Part shown: positions 44,413 to 53,481 of the stretch, piece after piece | Layout: each line of letters opens with the position of its first letter | Position numbering within the stretch: position 1 is the stretch's first letter | From: an uncultured Porphyromonas sp. | GTDB taxonomy: Bacteria > Bacteroidota > Bacteroidia > Bacteroidales > Porphyromonadaceae | Assembly: GCA_943912835.1 (NCBI GenBank) | Contig: CALTVJ010000001.1 | Location: 35,046-99,045, forward strand | DNA length: 64,000 nt | Direction: 5' to 3' | Notes under the pieces: model-generated | The model's input: the letters and a program-made list of their open reading frames with translations, nothing else | Told to the model about the DNA's origin: nothing | The model's database searches: none | Translations under genes and position numbers: made by a program

Positions 44413-46857
44413 TTAAGCTGGATCCAAAGCCAGCCCCAAGACCTCGTCTATAGATTTAACATAATGAAAGTTCAATCCTTTTAGATAATTTTCCTTAACC
44501 TCAAGAACATCTACCTCATTATCTTTACACATAATAATCTCTTTAATTCCAGAACGTTTAGCCGCTAGAATCTTCTCTTTGATACCTCCTACAGGAAGCA
44601 CCTTCCCTCTCAAAGTAATCTCACCTGTCATAGCTATACCAGGACGAACAGCTCTCTTTGTCATGGTAGAGACAAGCGACGTCACCAACGTTATACCTGC
44701 ACTAGGACCATCTTTAGGAACAGCCCCCTCAGGAACGTGTATATGCACTTCATTACCTTTGAAGACTTCAGGATCTATGCCCAAGCGTTCTTGATTACTT
44801 TTAATATAACTCAAAGCAAGCAAAGCACTCTCTTTCATGACATCACCAAGATTACCTGTAATGCTGATCTTATTTTCTTGACCTTTACTTAGAGCACTCT
44901 CTATATAGAGGATATCGCCACCTACACTGGTCCAAGCCAAGCCAACAACGACACCAACTTCACCTTTCCCCTTATCTTGTTCTCGACGGAAAGTTGGCTT
45001 ACCCAAATACTCTCTTACAAGATCTGGTGTAACATTCTGAGGTGTTACCTTATCAGAGGCTACAGACCAAGCTAATTTACGAAGTATTTTATCGATACGC
45101 TTAGTTAATGAGCGCACACCACTCTCTCTGGTATACTCCTCTATCACAACATCTATAGCTTTGGGCGTAAAGCGTAACTCTAATTGCTCTAAACCATGAG
45201 CCTCGATCTCTTTGGGAATAAGATGGCGTTTAGCAATCTGATGTTTTTCTTCTTGAATATATCCAGAAACTTCTATGAGTTCCATACGATCACGCAAAGC
45301 TTGTGGAATCTCCCCAACATTATTAGCTGTAGCAATAAACAAAACCTTACTAAGATCGTAATCTATATCTAAATAATTGTCGTGAAAAGCTGTATTCTGT
45401 TCTGGATCAAGAACCTCTAATAAAGCAGAAGAAGGATCTCCTTTTTGAGAATTTGCCATCTTATCTATCTCGTCAAGGACAAAAACAGGGTTGCTAGTTC
45501 CGGCTTTTTGTATACTCTGAATAATACGTCCAGACATCGCCCCAATATAAGTACGACGATGCCCTCTAATCTCAGCCTCATCATGCACTCCTCCAAGAGC
45601 TACTCGCACATACTGACGACCAAGACTCTCAGCAATACTCTTACCCAAAGAGGTCTTCCCAACTCCAGGAGGACCATAAAGGCAAATAATAGGCGACTTC
45701 AGATCTCCTCTTAGTTTCAAAACCGCGAGATATTCCAAAATACGTTCTTTAACCTTATCTAAGCCATAGTGCTGAGCATTCAGTATTTTCTCTGCCTTCT
45801 TGAGATCAAAAACATCTTCGCTATAGATACCCCAAGGGAGAGAAAGCATAGTACGCAGATACTGTGTTTGTACAGAATAATCTGGAGACTGAGGATTCAA
45901 CCTCTCGGCTTTACGAAACTCTTTTCTGAAAATTTTAGCCACGTCATTCGACCATTTCATAGTCTCCGCTTTTTCCTTTAGCTCGATCAACTCGTCATTC
46001 GTAGATCCGCCTCCCAACTCTTCTTGAATGGTGCGCATCTGTTGCTGTAGAAAAAACTCCCGATTGTGTCGATCTATTTCCTGCTTAGCTCGTTCGTTGA
46101 GGTTGAGCTTAAGACGTAGCATTTGCAATTCGGCTTGCTGATAAGCCAAAACCTTAATACCTCTATCTTTTAGCTTATCTATCTCCAATAGAGCTTGTCG
46201 ATGCTCTAAAGCTAAACTGGTTCCAGATATAGCAAAGTTTATAATGAAGGCAGTGTTACGCATCTGATTCAAGCGCTCCACATAAGGTATTGGAAGGGGG
46301 TGCCCTTGCAATCTATAGCACTCAATAAAATTTTCTTTGAGTGTATTGATGAGAACCTTATGCTCCTGCCCCTTTGTTGGATAGGGTTCCTCTTCAATCA
46401 AACTAATATGCCCTGTAATATAAGGCTCATAGCTCATTATCTGATTAAGTCTAAAGCGTTGCAGCCCTTTGAGTGTAATTCCCAAGCTACCATCAAGTCC
46501 TTCACTAATAGCATCTATCTGAGCTATAACACCAACAGGATACAAATCTTCTAATTGTGGTGTCTCCTGATTATCGGTTCTTTGCGTAAGGGCTCCAAAA
46601 TACCCACCAGTCTTTTCAATCCAACGAACAAGACGTTTTGAGCGCTCCCTGCCAACATGTACAGGAATAATTTGTCCTGGGAAAAGTACAACATTTTTTA
46701 AGGGCAACAAAGGGATAGCCTCCTCCATAACGACTTCATCTATATCTATAGAGAATGTATCCTTTTCTGAAATTTGGGGTAATATCGGATAGATTTTAGC
46801 ATCATTAGATAAGATGCTCTCAAATAACTGCTCTAAATCTTTATTTTTTTTTGACAT
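44413..46857 (-). CDS. lon: ATP-dependent protease Lon
   Basis: An 814-residue cytoplasmic protease that degrades damaged and regulatory proteins. It has an N-terminal substrate-binding LAN domain (about 42-235, IPLLPLKNVVLFPGQIIPV), an AAA+ ATPase with Walker A GPPGVGKT and Walker B VFVLDEIDK, and a C-terminal Ser-Lys protease domain with catalytic Ser in PKDGPSAGITL and Lys in GGIKEKILAAKR. The length is normal. It lies between the rRNA methyltransferase gene (44 nt) and DUF1599 (19 nt). No heat-shock operator is visible directly upstream. Confidence 0.97.
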   Translation of the reverse strand: MSKKNKDLEQLFESILSNDAKIYPILPQISEKDTFSIDIDEVVMEEAIPLLPLKNVVLFPGQIIPVHVGRERSKRLVRWIEKTGGYFGALTQRTDNQETPQLEDLYPVGVIAQIDAISEGLDGSLGITLKGLQRFRLNQIMSYEPYITGHISLIEEEPYPTKGQEHKVLINTLKENFIECYRLQGHPLPIPYVERLNQMRNTAFIINFAISGTSLALEHRQALLEIDKLKDRGIKVLAYQQAELQMLRLKLNLNERAKQEIDRHNREFFLQQQMRTIQEELGGGSTNDELIELKEKAETMKWSNDVAKIFRKEFRKAERLNPQSPDYSVQTQYLRTMLSLPWGIYSEDVFDLKKAEKILNAQHYGLDKVKERILEYLAVLKLRGDLKSPIICLYGPPGVGKTSLGKSIAESLGRQYVRVALGGVHDEAEIRGHRRTYIGAMSGRIIQSIQKAGTSNPVFVLDEIDKMANSQKGDPSSALLEVLDPEQNTAFHDNYLDIDYDLSKVLFIATANNVGEIPQALRDRMELIEVSGYIQEEKHQIAKRHLIPKEIEAHGLEQLELRFTPKAIDVVIEEYTRESGVRSLTKRIDKILRKLAWSVASDKVTPQNVTPDLVREYLGKPTFRREQDKGKGEVGVVVGLAWTSVGGDILYIESALSKGQENKISITGNLGDVMKESALLALSYIKSNQERLGIDPEVFKGNEVHIHVPEGAVPKDGPSAGITLVTSLVSTMTKRAVRPGIAMTGEITLRGKVLPVGGIKEKILAAKRSGIKEIIMCKDNEVDVLEVKENYLKGLNFHYVKSIDEVLGLALDPA

Positions 46858-46901
46858 ACATCAGATAAATACATAGTGATACTTGGTTTAAACAAGCGCG
46901 A

Positions 46902-48140
46902 TTAATCGACCTCAAGAACCAAGCCTTTTAGGTATTCTCCCTCTGGGTGATAAATACTTACTGCATGATCAAGAGGTTGAGTCAATTGGTGCAAAATACG
47001 CACATGACGACCAGACATACTTGCTGCAGTAAAGACAGCCAATCGAAATTCTTCTCGACTAACAGCTTGAGAACAGCTAAAAGTAAAAAGAATACCTCCA
47101 GGAGCTATCTTTTTAAAAGCCTGTGCATTGATTCGTCTATAACCAATCAGCGCATTGCGCAAAACCTTACGATGCTTGGCAAAAGCTGGAGGATCTAAAA
47201 TAATCATATCATATTGATGCTCAGGCATCTGTTCTAAATACTCAAAAGCATCTTGCGTAATAGCATGGTGCCTGTCATCAATCCCAAAGTTAAGACGAAC
47301 ATGCTCCTCTGTGAGATACATCGCCTTAGTAGAACTATCAAGAGAGTCTACTTGTTTAGCCCCCCCTCTTAATGCATACAAAGAGAAACCACCCGTGTAA
47401 CAGAATGCATTCAAAAGCTTGCGTCCCTTAGCATAGTGCTCAACCAAAGCCCTATTATCTCTCTGATCTACAAAGAAACCGGTCTTTTGCCCCTTGAGCC
47501 AATCTGGCAAAAACTGCAAACCATTCTCCCAAACAACCTGGCTCTCGCTATAACCATACAAAAAACCATCTTCACACATCTCGCGTGCTTCGCGAGTAGG
47601 TAGAGTATTGCTACTCTTGTAATATACAGCTTGTAGTGTATTTGCCCCACAGATTTCACTATATACTTTGATCAGTGCTTCGGCAATAGCCTCACGGCTA
47701 TAATGCATACCCATACTATGAGCCTGCATCACTGCTGTATGACCATATATATCAATGATCAGACCAGGTAATTGATCGCCCTCTCCATGGACAAGTCTAT
47801 AGACATTATTACGTTGAGACTCATCTGCATTAGGTCGTATCAATCCAGCATGCTTACGTACAATGAGTGCCGAACTAAGTCTACTTTCCCAATAACAAGC
47901 ATCAATCTCTTCATTGCTGATAAAAGTCAGCATACGCAAAGCAATACTCCCCGATCCCCAGTGCCCAAGACCTAAAGGCTCTCCTTTGTTACTACAAACC
48001 CTCACGATAGCACCATCATAGACCTCTCCGTCGATAGAGCCTATGGCACCAGAAAATATCCAAGGATGAAATCGTAAAATAGACTCTTCCTTACGAGGAA
48101 GCAATTTAGCTGTAGCTATCGCCGTTGTATTTAACTTCAT
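46902..48140 (-). CDS. Class I rRNA large-subunit methyltransferase, RlmI family
   Basis: A 412-residue methyltransferase. An N-terminal PUA domain (about 10-90) is followed by an EEHRMT-like segment and a Rossmann SAM domain with FCYTGGFSLYALRGGA (about 246-261) and the catalytic LDPPAFAKHRK (about 314-324). The RlmI family makes 5-methylcytidine at position 1962 of 23S rRNA in E. coli; the target here is inferred. Its ATG overlaps the stop of the exonuclease gene by 4 nt (ATGA), so the two are coupled. Confidence 0.92.
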   Translation of the reverse strand: MKLNTTAIATAKLLPRKEESILRFHPWIFSGAIGSIDGEVYDGAIVRVCSNKGEPLGLGHWGSGSIALRMLTFISNEEIDACYWESRLSSALIVRKHAGLIRPNADESQRNNVYRLVHGEGDQLPGLIIDIYGHTAVMQAHSMGMHYSREAIAEALIKVYSEICGANTLQAVYYKSSNTLPTREAREMCEDGFLYGYSESQVVWENGLQFLPDWLKGQKTGFFVDQRDNRALVEHYAKGRKLLNAFCYTGGFSLYALRGGAKQVDSLDSSTKAMYLTEEHVRLNFGIDDRHHAITQDAFEYLEQMPEHQYDMIILDPPAFAKHRKVLRNALIGYRRINAQAFKKIAPGGILFTFSCSQAVSREEFRLAVFTAASMSGRHVRILHQLTQPLDHAVSIYHPEGEYLKGLVLEVD

Positions 48141-48784
48141 AAATCAATCAATCCGAACTGTGTTGGTTGTGGCACAGGCAGTGCCATAAGATATTCATAA
48201 ATCTCTAAACAAGCATAAGCATCCAAAGCTGCATAATTTTGCTGAGCTATCGAAAGTTGACGAGCCTCCCAATTGGTCATACGTTGCTTTTTGCTCATAT
48301 ATGATTGTTTAACAATCCCATATATTTTTTGGAGGCTACGACTCCGTATACCATAAGCAGGCACAAGGTTTTGTATCTCTACAAAACCTTGTGGCAACAT
48401 CTCTTTTAGACGTTTAAGTCCCACAAGATCACCTTGCAAGGCGAGTCCCACCTTTAGTATCCTTTCATCTTCGATAAGAGCCTTAAGAGTCTCAGGAATC
48501 CCAATACGGTTGACACGAAAAAGATAACAAGTGTAAGGACTAGCAATCTGTAATAGTGCTATACCAGTCTTACCTCCTGGATAAAAAGACGGTTTCGACT
48601 CTGTATCAAATCCAAGAACACTATATCTCATTAAGTCTTGAACAGCCTCATCGCAAGCAGGCACACTTGAGACTAAAACAATCTTGCCCAAATAAGACGC
48701 CTTCGGGAGTTGTTCCAAAACTTCTTTAGTTATATCTGCATCATGAGCATAACGCACGAATTTATGAGCATCAATTTTCTCCAT
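48137..48784 (-). CDS. 3'-5' exonuclease, RNase D-like DEDDy fold
   Basis: A single-domain exonuclease of about 215 residues. The DEDD motifs are visible: GFDTES (motif I), a motif II region at VGLALQGDLVGLKRL, and YAALDAYACLEIY (motif III with the Tyr of DEDDy). It lacks the HRDC domains of true RNase D, as is usual for small Bacteroidetes homologues. The frame is open back to 48865, but that start would overlap DUF5063 by 95 nt. I chose the ATG at 48784 (MEKIDAHKF), which leaves a 14-nt overlap; ATGs at 48790 and 48793 are also possible. It is coupled to the RlmI-like gene. Confidence 0.87.
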   Translation of the reverse strand: MEKIDAHKFVRYAHDADITKEVLEQLPKASYLGKIVLVSSVPACDEAVQDLMRYSVLGFDTESKPSFYPGGKTGIALLQIASPYTCYLFRVNRIGIPETLKALIEDERILKVGLALQGDLVGLKRLKEMLPQGFVEIQNLVPAYGIRSRSLQKIYGIVKQSYMSKKQRMTNWEARQLSIAQQNYAALDAYACLEIYEYLMALPVPQPTQFGLIDL

Positions 48785-49349
48785 ATTCATCATCAACTTC
48801 ATCGTCTTCCCTCTCCATAACGTCAACATCTTTTTGAGCAACATATAGCTGATGCAAAGCACCAAGAGCAGAGATTAACGCCAAGCCCCAATGTTCCTGC
48901 CAATACAGACGACAACGTCCAATAGCTGCAGGTAAAGCTGAGATATTCTCTTGCCTTATAATACCCAAAAGATTACCTACATGCTGATAAATGTCAGACA
49001 GCTGTTCACTCAGACTAGTCGCAATAGGTGTATCACTATACTCTATATCTACATGATTGGTACTAAGATAGAGATCGTCAGATCCGAGTAATGCCTCCAA
49101 CTTCCCTCTAATATGCTCGTAGCTCTCCTCCGTTATATACTCTTCTATAAAATCCTCCTCAGGATTATAAAAATAGCTTGGTAGACTAAGCATCAAACTG
49201 TATAAACGTGGTAAAACTTTAAGAAGTTTGTGAATAAATACAGCTTTATCTCCCCTTTGTTCCAACAAAGAGGCAAATTCCACCCCTGTTTGAGCAAAAG
49301 CAATTAATTCTGGTGTATATATACTTTGATTATCTTCTTTATTTCCCAT
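48771..49349 (-). CDS. DUF5063 protein
   Basis: A helical, acidic protein of about 190 residues, found in Bacteroidetes beside this exonuclease and rRNA methyltransferase pair. It has no catalytic motif I can name. FAQTGVEFASLLEQ near the N-terminus and HWGLALISALGALHQLY near residue 165 are the most hydrophobic helices. The frame begins with a GTG at 49355, but the ATG at 49349 is the likely start. A TATCTTTG element ends only 6 bp before it, so the transcript may have almost no leader. It is first in the long minus-strand run down to tpiA. Confidence 0.82.
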   Translation of the reverse strand: MGNKEDNQSIYTPELIAFAQTGVEFASLLEQRGDKAVFIHKLLKVLPRLYSLMLSLPSYFYNPEEDFIEEYITEESYEHIRGKLEALLGSDDLYLSTNHVDIEYSDTPIATSLSEQLSDIYQHVGNLLGIIRQENISALPAAIGRCRLYWQEHWGLALISALGALHQLYVAQKDVDVMEREDDEVDDEYGEN

Positions 49350-49354
49350 TTTCA

Positions 49355-49362
49355 CAAAGATA
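49355..49362 (-). promoter_or_regulatory. -7 element directly before the DUF5063 start
   Basis: TATCTTTG on the minus strand, with its last base 6 bp before the ATG at 49349. A start of transcription at the usual distance would fall on or next to the ATG. No -33 TTTG is seen at 19-21 bp, so the element could be chance. Confidence 0.35.
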
Positions 49363-49423
49363 CGCCAAATCCATCAAATCCTTTTTTTAGTATCGTTTTA
49401 TCGTCGTATTAAAACAATACAAC

Positions 49424-51109
49424 TTATTTTGATAGCTTATTAAGACGTTCCTTCAATTCATCAGGATGCCCATCAAGCTTAGGGACACGGCTTAGGTCGA
49501 TAGATTCAAACAGTTCAGACAAAGCATTTGTTAATTGCCTATCGCCTGTCCTTTCTGCTTTTGCTTTGAGCTGTTTATACTTCTCAAATTGCTGTATTCC
49601 CTCAACAAGTTTCTGCCAGCGCAATGAGGGATAGTTTTCTGGATAAACAATGTATGTATCACCCGAAGACCAAGCTCTAAAACGACTATCATATATGGGA
49701 TCAATAGTCCAACTATTATAGGCCCAGCGCAAATAACCATTGTAGCCCTTTTTGAGAGCATACCAAGGTATAAAACTTGCATCGTCAAGAGGTGAAAAAG
49801 TAAAGGTATTTAAATGAGGACTCGAACAGCAAGTATAGTAAGTCGATATCTTCCCCTCTGAGCGACGACGATCAACGACCTCAGGGCTGTACTGGGTTGG
49901 ACTCATCAAATCAACACAGTAGTCACTCAAATCTTTCTCGATCTCTGGATGATAATTTCCTGCCATAGATATTTGCATCTTGGGGGCATACTTTTTGATA
50001 ATCGCAATCGCAGCTTGCATATGCTCAAGCGAACGTTCATCCATAGATATTGCCGTGCGATCTAACCAACCACGCTCTGCTAAATGACGAGAAAAATCTC
50101 TCAAAAAATGTCCCCAACGCTCTTCATACAGAGCCTCCCCTGGCTTACTCTGCCACTCTTTGGTCGATGACGTCTCTTCATCTTCGTAAGCAAACGAAAG
50201 TCTCCATGGGATCATCGAGAAACAAGTAATCTCTTTGGTGATACCGCAAGATATCATGAAGTTTACCCAACGATCGAATATACTATAATCGTAATACCAA
50301 GAGCCATCTTTACGCTTATGCCACTTAATCATCGAACCATAAGCATCTTGAGTCTGACCATCCCATGGGCGATCGATAATAGTTGCAGTAATAACTTTTT
50401 GCCCAGACTGTGCCAAACGCACCATATAGGGACGCATAGCATCTAAGTGGGCATCACTCCAGAGTTCAACCCTATGCCAACGTGCTACAGAGTAAGGATT
50501 TTGCCAAAAGTCAAGGTGAAAACCCCAATCCTTAGGCTTAGACAACTGTTGAGACAATAGTTCTACTTCTAGAGGAAGACGCTTATATAACTTTCCCGAA
50601 CGAAATACTTCAATAGCGCCACGATAAATATCTTGCTCCGCCTCTGCCTGAGTATAAAGACTCAGCCAAACACCTCTCTGCTCTCCTCTTGGCAGTAAAA
50701 ACTTCGATTTAAGAACAATACGGTCTGCTTGTGGGAAACGTCCATAACGTTCTAATTCGTGCAATCCACAAGCAGAGAATGTATCAGCCAATACTTGATC
50801 GACATAACCAAGTTCGTATTTCTCCATTTGTAAAGGTCTCTTAGTACGTTTACCTATGAGTCGAGTAAGACGCAACTCGTATAGTTCATCGTCTTGACCT
50901 AAATTTTGTACTACAGCTTGTGCATTAAGCATCTCACCACGCCAACCCTTGAGTTGGAGTGGCTCAATTTTCACTTTATTGTCTACAGGAATAAATTTAT
51001 GATGTCCATAACGTTCGTTACTGCTCCCCCATTGGATTTGCCCTAACGAAGTATATGTTCCGATTAAACAAGCAAACAAGCCAAGTAAATATCGATGTTT
51101 ATGTTTCAT
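49424..51109 (-). CDS. Exported DUF4091 (glycoside hydrolase-like) protein
   Basis: A 561-residue exported protein with signal peptide ending near YTSLGQ. The N-terminal 170 residues are beta-rich. The centre resembles a TIM barrel (WGFHLDFWQNPYSVARWH, TAISMDERSLEHMQAAIAIIKKYAPKMQISMAGN). The DUF4091 domain (about 470-540) has WAYNSWTIDPIYDSRFRAWSSGDTYIVYPE. Asp and Glu in SMDERS are candidate catalytic residues. DUF4091 proteins are thought to be glycosidases, but few activities are known. It lies 6 nt after the porin gene, so it is likely co-transcribed. Confidence 0.85.
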   Translation of the reverse strand: MKHKHRYLLGLFACLIGTYTSLGQIQWGSSNERYGHHKFIPVDNKVKIEPLQLKGWRGEMLNAQAVVQNLGQDDELYELRLTRLIGKRTKRPLQMEKYELGYVDQVLADTFSACGLHELERYGRFPQADRIVLKSKFLLPRGEQRGVWLSLYTQAEAEQDIYRGAIEVFRSGKLYKRLPLEVELLSQQLSKPKDWGFHLDFWQNPYSVARWHRVELWSDAHLDAMRPYMVRLAQSGQKVITATIIDRPWDGQTQDAYGSMIKWHKRKDGSWYYDYSIFDRWVNFMISCGITKEITCFSMIPWRLSFAYEDEETSSTKEWQSKPGEALYEERWGHFLRDFSRHLAERGWLDRTAISMDERSLEHMQAAIAIIKKYAPKMQISMAGNYHPEIEKDLSDYCVDLMSPTQYSPEVVDRRRSEGKISTYYTCCSSPHLNTFTFSPLDDASFIPWYALKKGYNGYLRWAYNSWTIDPIYDSRFRAWSSGDTYIVYPENYPSLRWQKLVEGIQQFEKYKQLKAKAERTGDRQLTNALSELFESIDLSRVPKLDGHPDELKERLNKLSK

Positions 51110-51115
51110 TTTTCT

Positions 51116-52468
51116 TTAGAATTTATATTGAAGTCTTAGAGTAAAATTATTATCTTTTCTGTCCTTTTCGTAACCTTCGACACCTACAGCCGATTCATTT
51201 TTAGGCATCTCATAATATGCCTGAAGACGCAAATTTGGATTTAGATCCCACAATAAGCCCAGTCCCCAAGCTTGACCGTAGAGATCCGCTGAGCTTATCT
51301 CCAAATAGTCATTAGCAGTTCTCGAAGCAATTTTAGTATTACGATCAAGATAATCGTACTTTACAACCATAGATACAGGAACGCTCTTCAACCTATGCAA
51401 TAGAAGGACATAACCTCCAGCAAAAGGACGCAATAACTCATATCCTTGTGGCAGTTTATCCGTATTGGGGCTACGAAAAGCCTCTCTTGTACTAGGCTGC
51501 TTGCCCCATAAGTACTCTGCACGCAGCTCGGTCTCACCTAAAGGGCTTTTAAGCCTCACCTGTGTATCTATACCATAATATCTGCGTATCAAATAGTTTT
51601 TGGCAAGGGAATTATAAACTGATCCGTCATAATATGATGCGCCTAGTCCCCAGTGGAAATTACGCCCAATACTGTCCGCGAGAGTCAGGTGCCCAATAAA
51701 GTCCTTACGGCTGTCGACCTCTGGATTGATCCCATTACCAGCAAACAAACCAAACTCTAGTCTTAAACGACTCCAAAAAGAGGATGAGTTAGCCTGCAAA
51801 CCCAGCATCAGACCGAGATCCCTTTCTTCTGGAAAAAGTTGAGGAAAAACGACAGCTCGCTCTGGTGTTTCCCTTCGAGACGAAGAATGAGATATTTCAT
51901 AGCCAAAAGGTCTATCAAATATACCCAAGGTCAAACTACTCTTACCGAGAGCTTTCCATGGTGATAGAAGTTTGAAATAAGCGTCCTTTAGCTTGACTCC
52001 TTTCTCAGTCAAGTCCAATTGTAAAACAGCTTGACTATGACTCATTTTGTAATCAAGTTTGACGCGCCCACGTCGAATGCCCCAAGCATTTTTACCCGAT
52101 TGATTAGCATCGCCCTTACCCAAAGCACCAACTCGCAGAGAGGCGTCCTTTCCTCCCCACTCAGTCTGTGCCTGAATGTATCCAGAGAAGCGTAAACCTT
52201 TCGTATCTGAGCTCTGTTGAGCCGATAAACTACCACAGCACAACAACATAGGAAGCAAAAAACCGAAATGACGCCCTCTTATAGAATCTCCTTTTTGCTG
52301 CTTAAAACTCTTATAGATTGGATAAAAAACTATGAATGCAGAAGCAAACAAAACAACTATCATCATCAGATTTAAGCGAACAAAAGCAAAAAAAGCCCCC
52401 GCGAACAGCACCCAAAGAATGGCTATAATATAACTTTGGCTCTTAGTTAGTGGACGTTTGTATGCCAT
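51116..52468 (-). CDS. Phosphate-selective porin O/P-like porin, in frame with an upstream small membrane protein
   Basis: The open frame gives about 450 residues. The first 62 or so (MAYKRPLTKSQSYIIAILW...) hold two membrane helices like a small inner-membrane protein. Then comes a complete signal peptide (RGRHFGFLLPMLLCCGSLSA, cut before QQ) and a roughly 370-residue OprP/OprO-type barrel (GLRFSGYIQAQTEW...) ending in TLRLQYKF. A signal peptide inside a chain is not expected. A Shine-Dalgarno-like GGAG stands 5 nt before an ATA codon exactly at the head of that signal peptide, so the porin probably once began there with ATG. The frame may start at TTG 52474 or, more likely, ATG 52468. Confidence 0.82.
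   Translation of the reverse strand: MAYKRPLTKSQSYIIAILWVLFAGAFFAFVRLNLMMIVVLFASAFIVFYPIYKSFKQQKGDSIRGRHFGFLLPMLLCCGSLSAQQSSDTKGLRFSGYIQAQTEWGGKDASLRVGALGKGDANQSGKNAWGIRRGRVKLDYKMSHSQAVLQLDLTEKGVKLKDAYFKLLSPWKALGKSSLTLGIFDRPFGYEISHSSSRRETPERAVVFPQLFPEERDLGLMLGLQANSSSFWSRLRLEFGLFAGNGINPEVDSRKDFIGHLTLADSIGRNFHWGLGASYYDGSVYNSLAKNYLIRRYYGIDTQVRLKSPLGETELRAEYLWGKQPSTREAFRSPNTDKLPQGYELLRPFAGGYVLLLHRLKSVPVSMVVKYDYLDRNTKIASRTANDYLEISSADLYGQAWGLGLLWDLNPNLRLQAYYEMPKNESAVGVEGYEKDRKDNNFTLRLQYKF
52280..52291 (-). promoter_or_regulatory. Ribosome binding site with ATA in place of a start codon
   Basis: On the minus strand GGAG (52288-52291) is followed after 5 nt by ATA (52280-52282) and then by codons for an ideal signal peptide. 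If ATA were ATG this would be the obvious start of the porin. Either ATA is used as a rare start, or the porin is made only as a fusion with the upstream small protein, or the site has been lost by mutation. Confidence 0.55.
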
Positions 52469-52475
52469 AACCAAA

Positions 52476-53456
52476 CTATTTATTGCGTCCTACGATATAA
52501 TCGGACAAGGCAAGTAATGACTGCCTATAAGCACTATCTGGGTAATTAAGAATAAGTCCCTTAGCTTCATCTATATAGGCCTGCATCTTTTCTTCTGCAT
52601 AACCAATCCCTCCGTAATTCTTGGCGAAGCTGATAAGCTTATCTATAGCTACATCATCAAGAGCTTTCGTCTCTATTAATCTCAAATGCTCAGCCCGTAG
52701 AGACTGATCAATCTCTGGATTAAGCAATACATGCAACAGAGGTAGGGTCACCTTTCCCTCCCTAATATCGTTGCCAGTAGGCTTACCGACCTCGTTCGCC
52801 TTATAATAATCAAAAATATCGTCTCGTATCTGAAAGGCTAGCCCCAATTTCTCAGCCATCAAGCCTACACGACGAATATCATCTTCATTCGCTTCACAAG
52901 CAACAGCTGCGACTTCAGCACAACTACGGAAAAGCACTGCCGTCTTCTGCGTAATGACATCAATATAATTTGCTTCATCAAGTCGCACCTTTTCAGCTGT
53001 TTCATATTGACGTATTTCTCCTTCTGTCAATTCACGTCCAATCTGAGAAACAATGCCTATGATACGAAGGTTACGTGTTTGTATCGCACCAATCAAAGCC
53101 GAACTTAGAATAAAGTCCCCCATCAAAACAGCTACACGATTATCAAATATAGCCCCCAGAGTCGCTTGTCCTCGTCTAGTTTTCGCCTCGTCTATAACGT
53201 CATCATGAATGAGCGTAGCCGTATGAATAAGCTCCAACAAAACACCCGAATCTATAGCTAACTGAGGCACACGACCAGATAATAAGCCCGCAACAAGGCT
53301 TGTTAGTATAGGACGAACCAATTTACCAGGAGAAGAAGCAAGGATCCGAACAGCCTCACTCAGCCACTCACTCTTACTCTCAAGAATACTATTAAAGCTA
53401 TTATGATAATGATCTACCTCTGTGGCAACAGGAGATTTTATTTGATCTAAATTCAT
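52476..53456 (-). CDS. Polyprenyl diphosphate synthase
   Basis: A trans-isoprenyl diphosphate synthase of about 326 residues. The first Asp-rich motif is LIHDDVIDEAKTRRG and the second is FQIRDDIFDYYK. Long-chain types (octaprenyl or similar, IspB-like) make the menaquinone side chain. The frame is open to an upstream ATG at 53519, overlapping cdaA by 38 nt; the ATG at 53456 (MNLDQIKSP) is the better start. It lies between cdaA and the porin (7-nt gap). The chain length of the product is inferred. Confidence 0.93.
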   Translation of the reverse strand: MNLDQIKSPVATEVDHYHNSFNSILESKSEWLSEAVRILASSPGKLVRPILTSLVAGLLSGRVPQLAIDSGVLLELIHTATLIHDDVIDEAKTRRGQATLGAIFDNRVAVLMGDFILSSALIGAIQTRNLRIIGIVSQIGRELTEGEIRQYETAEKVRLDEANYIDVITQKTAVLFRSCAEVAAVACEANEDDIRRVGLMAEKLGLAFQIRDDIFDYYKANEVGKPTGNDIREGKVTLPLLHVLLNPEIDQSLRAEHLRLIETKALDDVAIDKLISFAKNYGGIGYAEEKMQAYIDEAKGLILNYPDSAYRQSLLALSDYIVGRNK

Positions 53457-53481
53457 GTTGTTGTATCTATGTTTACCCCTC

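Noticed and set aside
48785..48865. Extended N-terminus of the RNase D-like exonuclease
   Set aside because: It would overlap DUF5063 by 95 nt and adds residues unlike the family; the ATG at 48784 gives a normal start.
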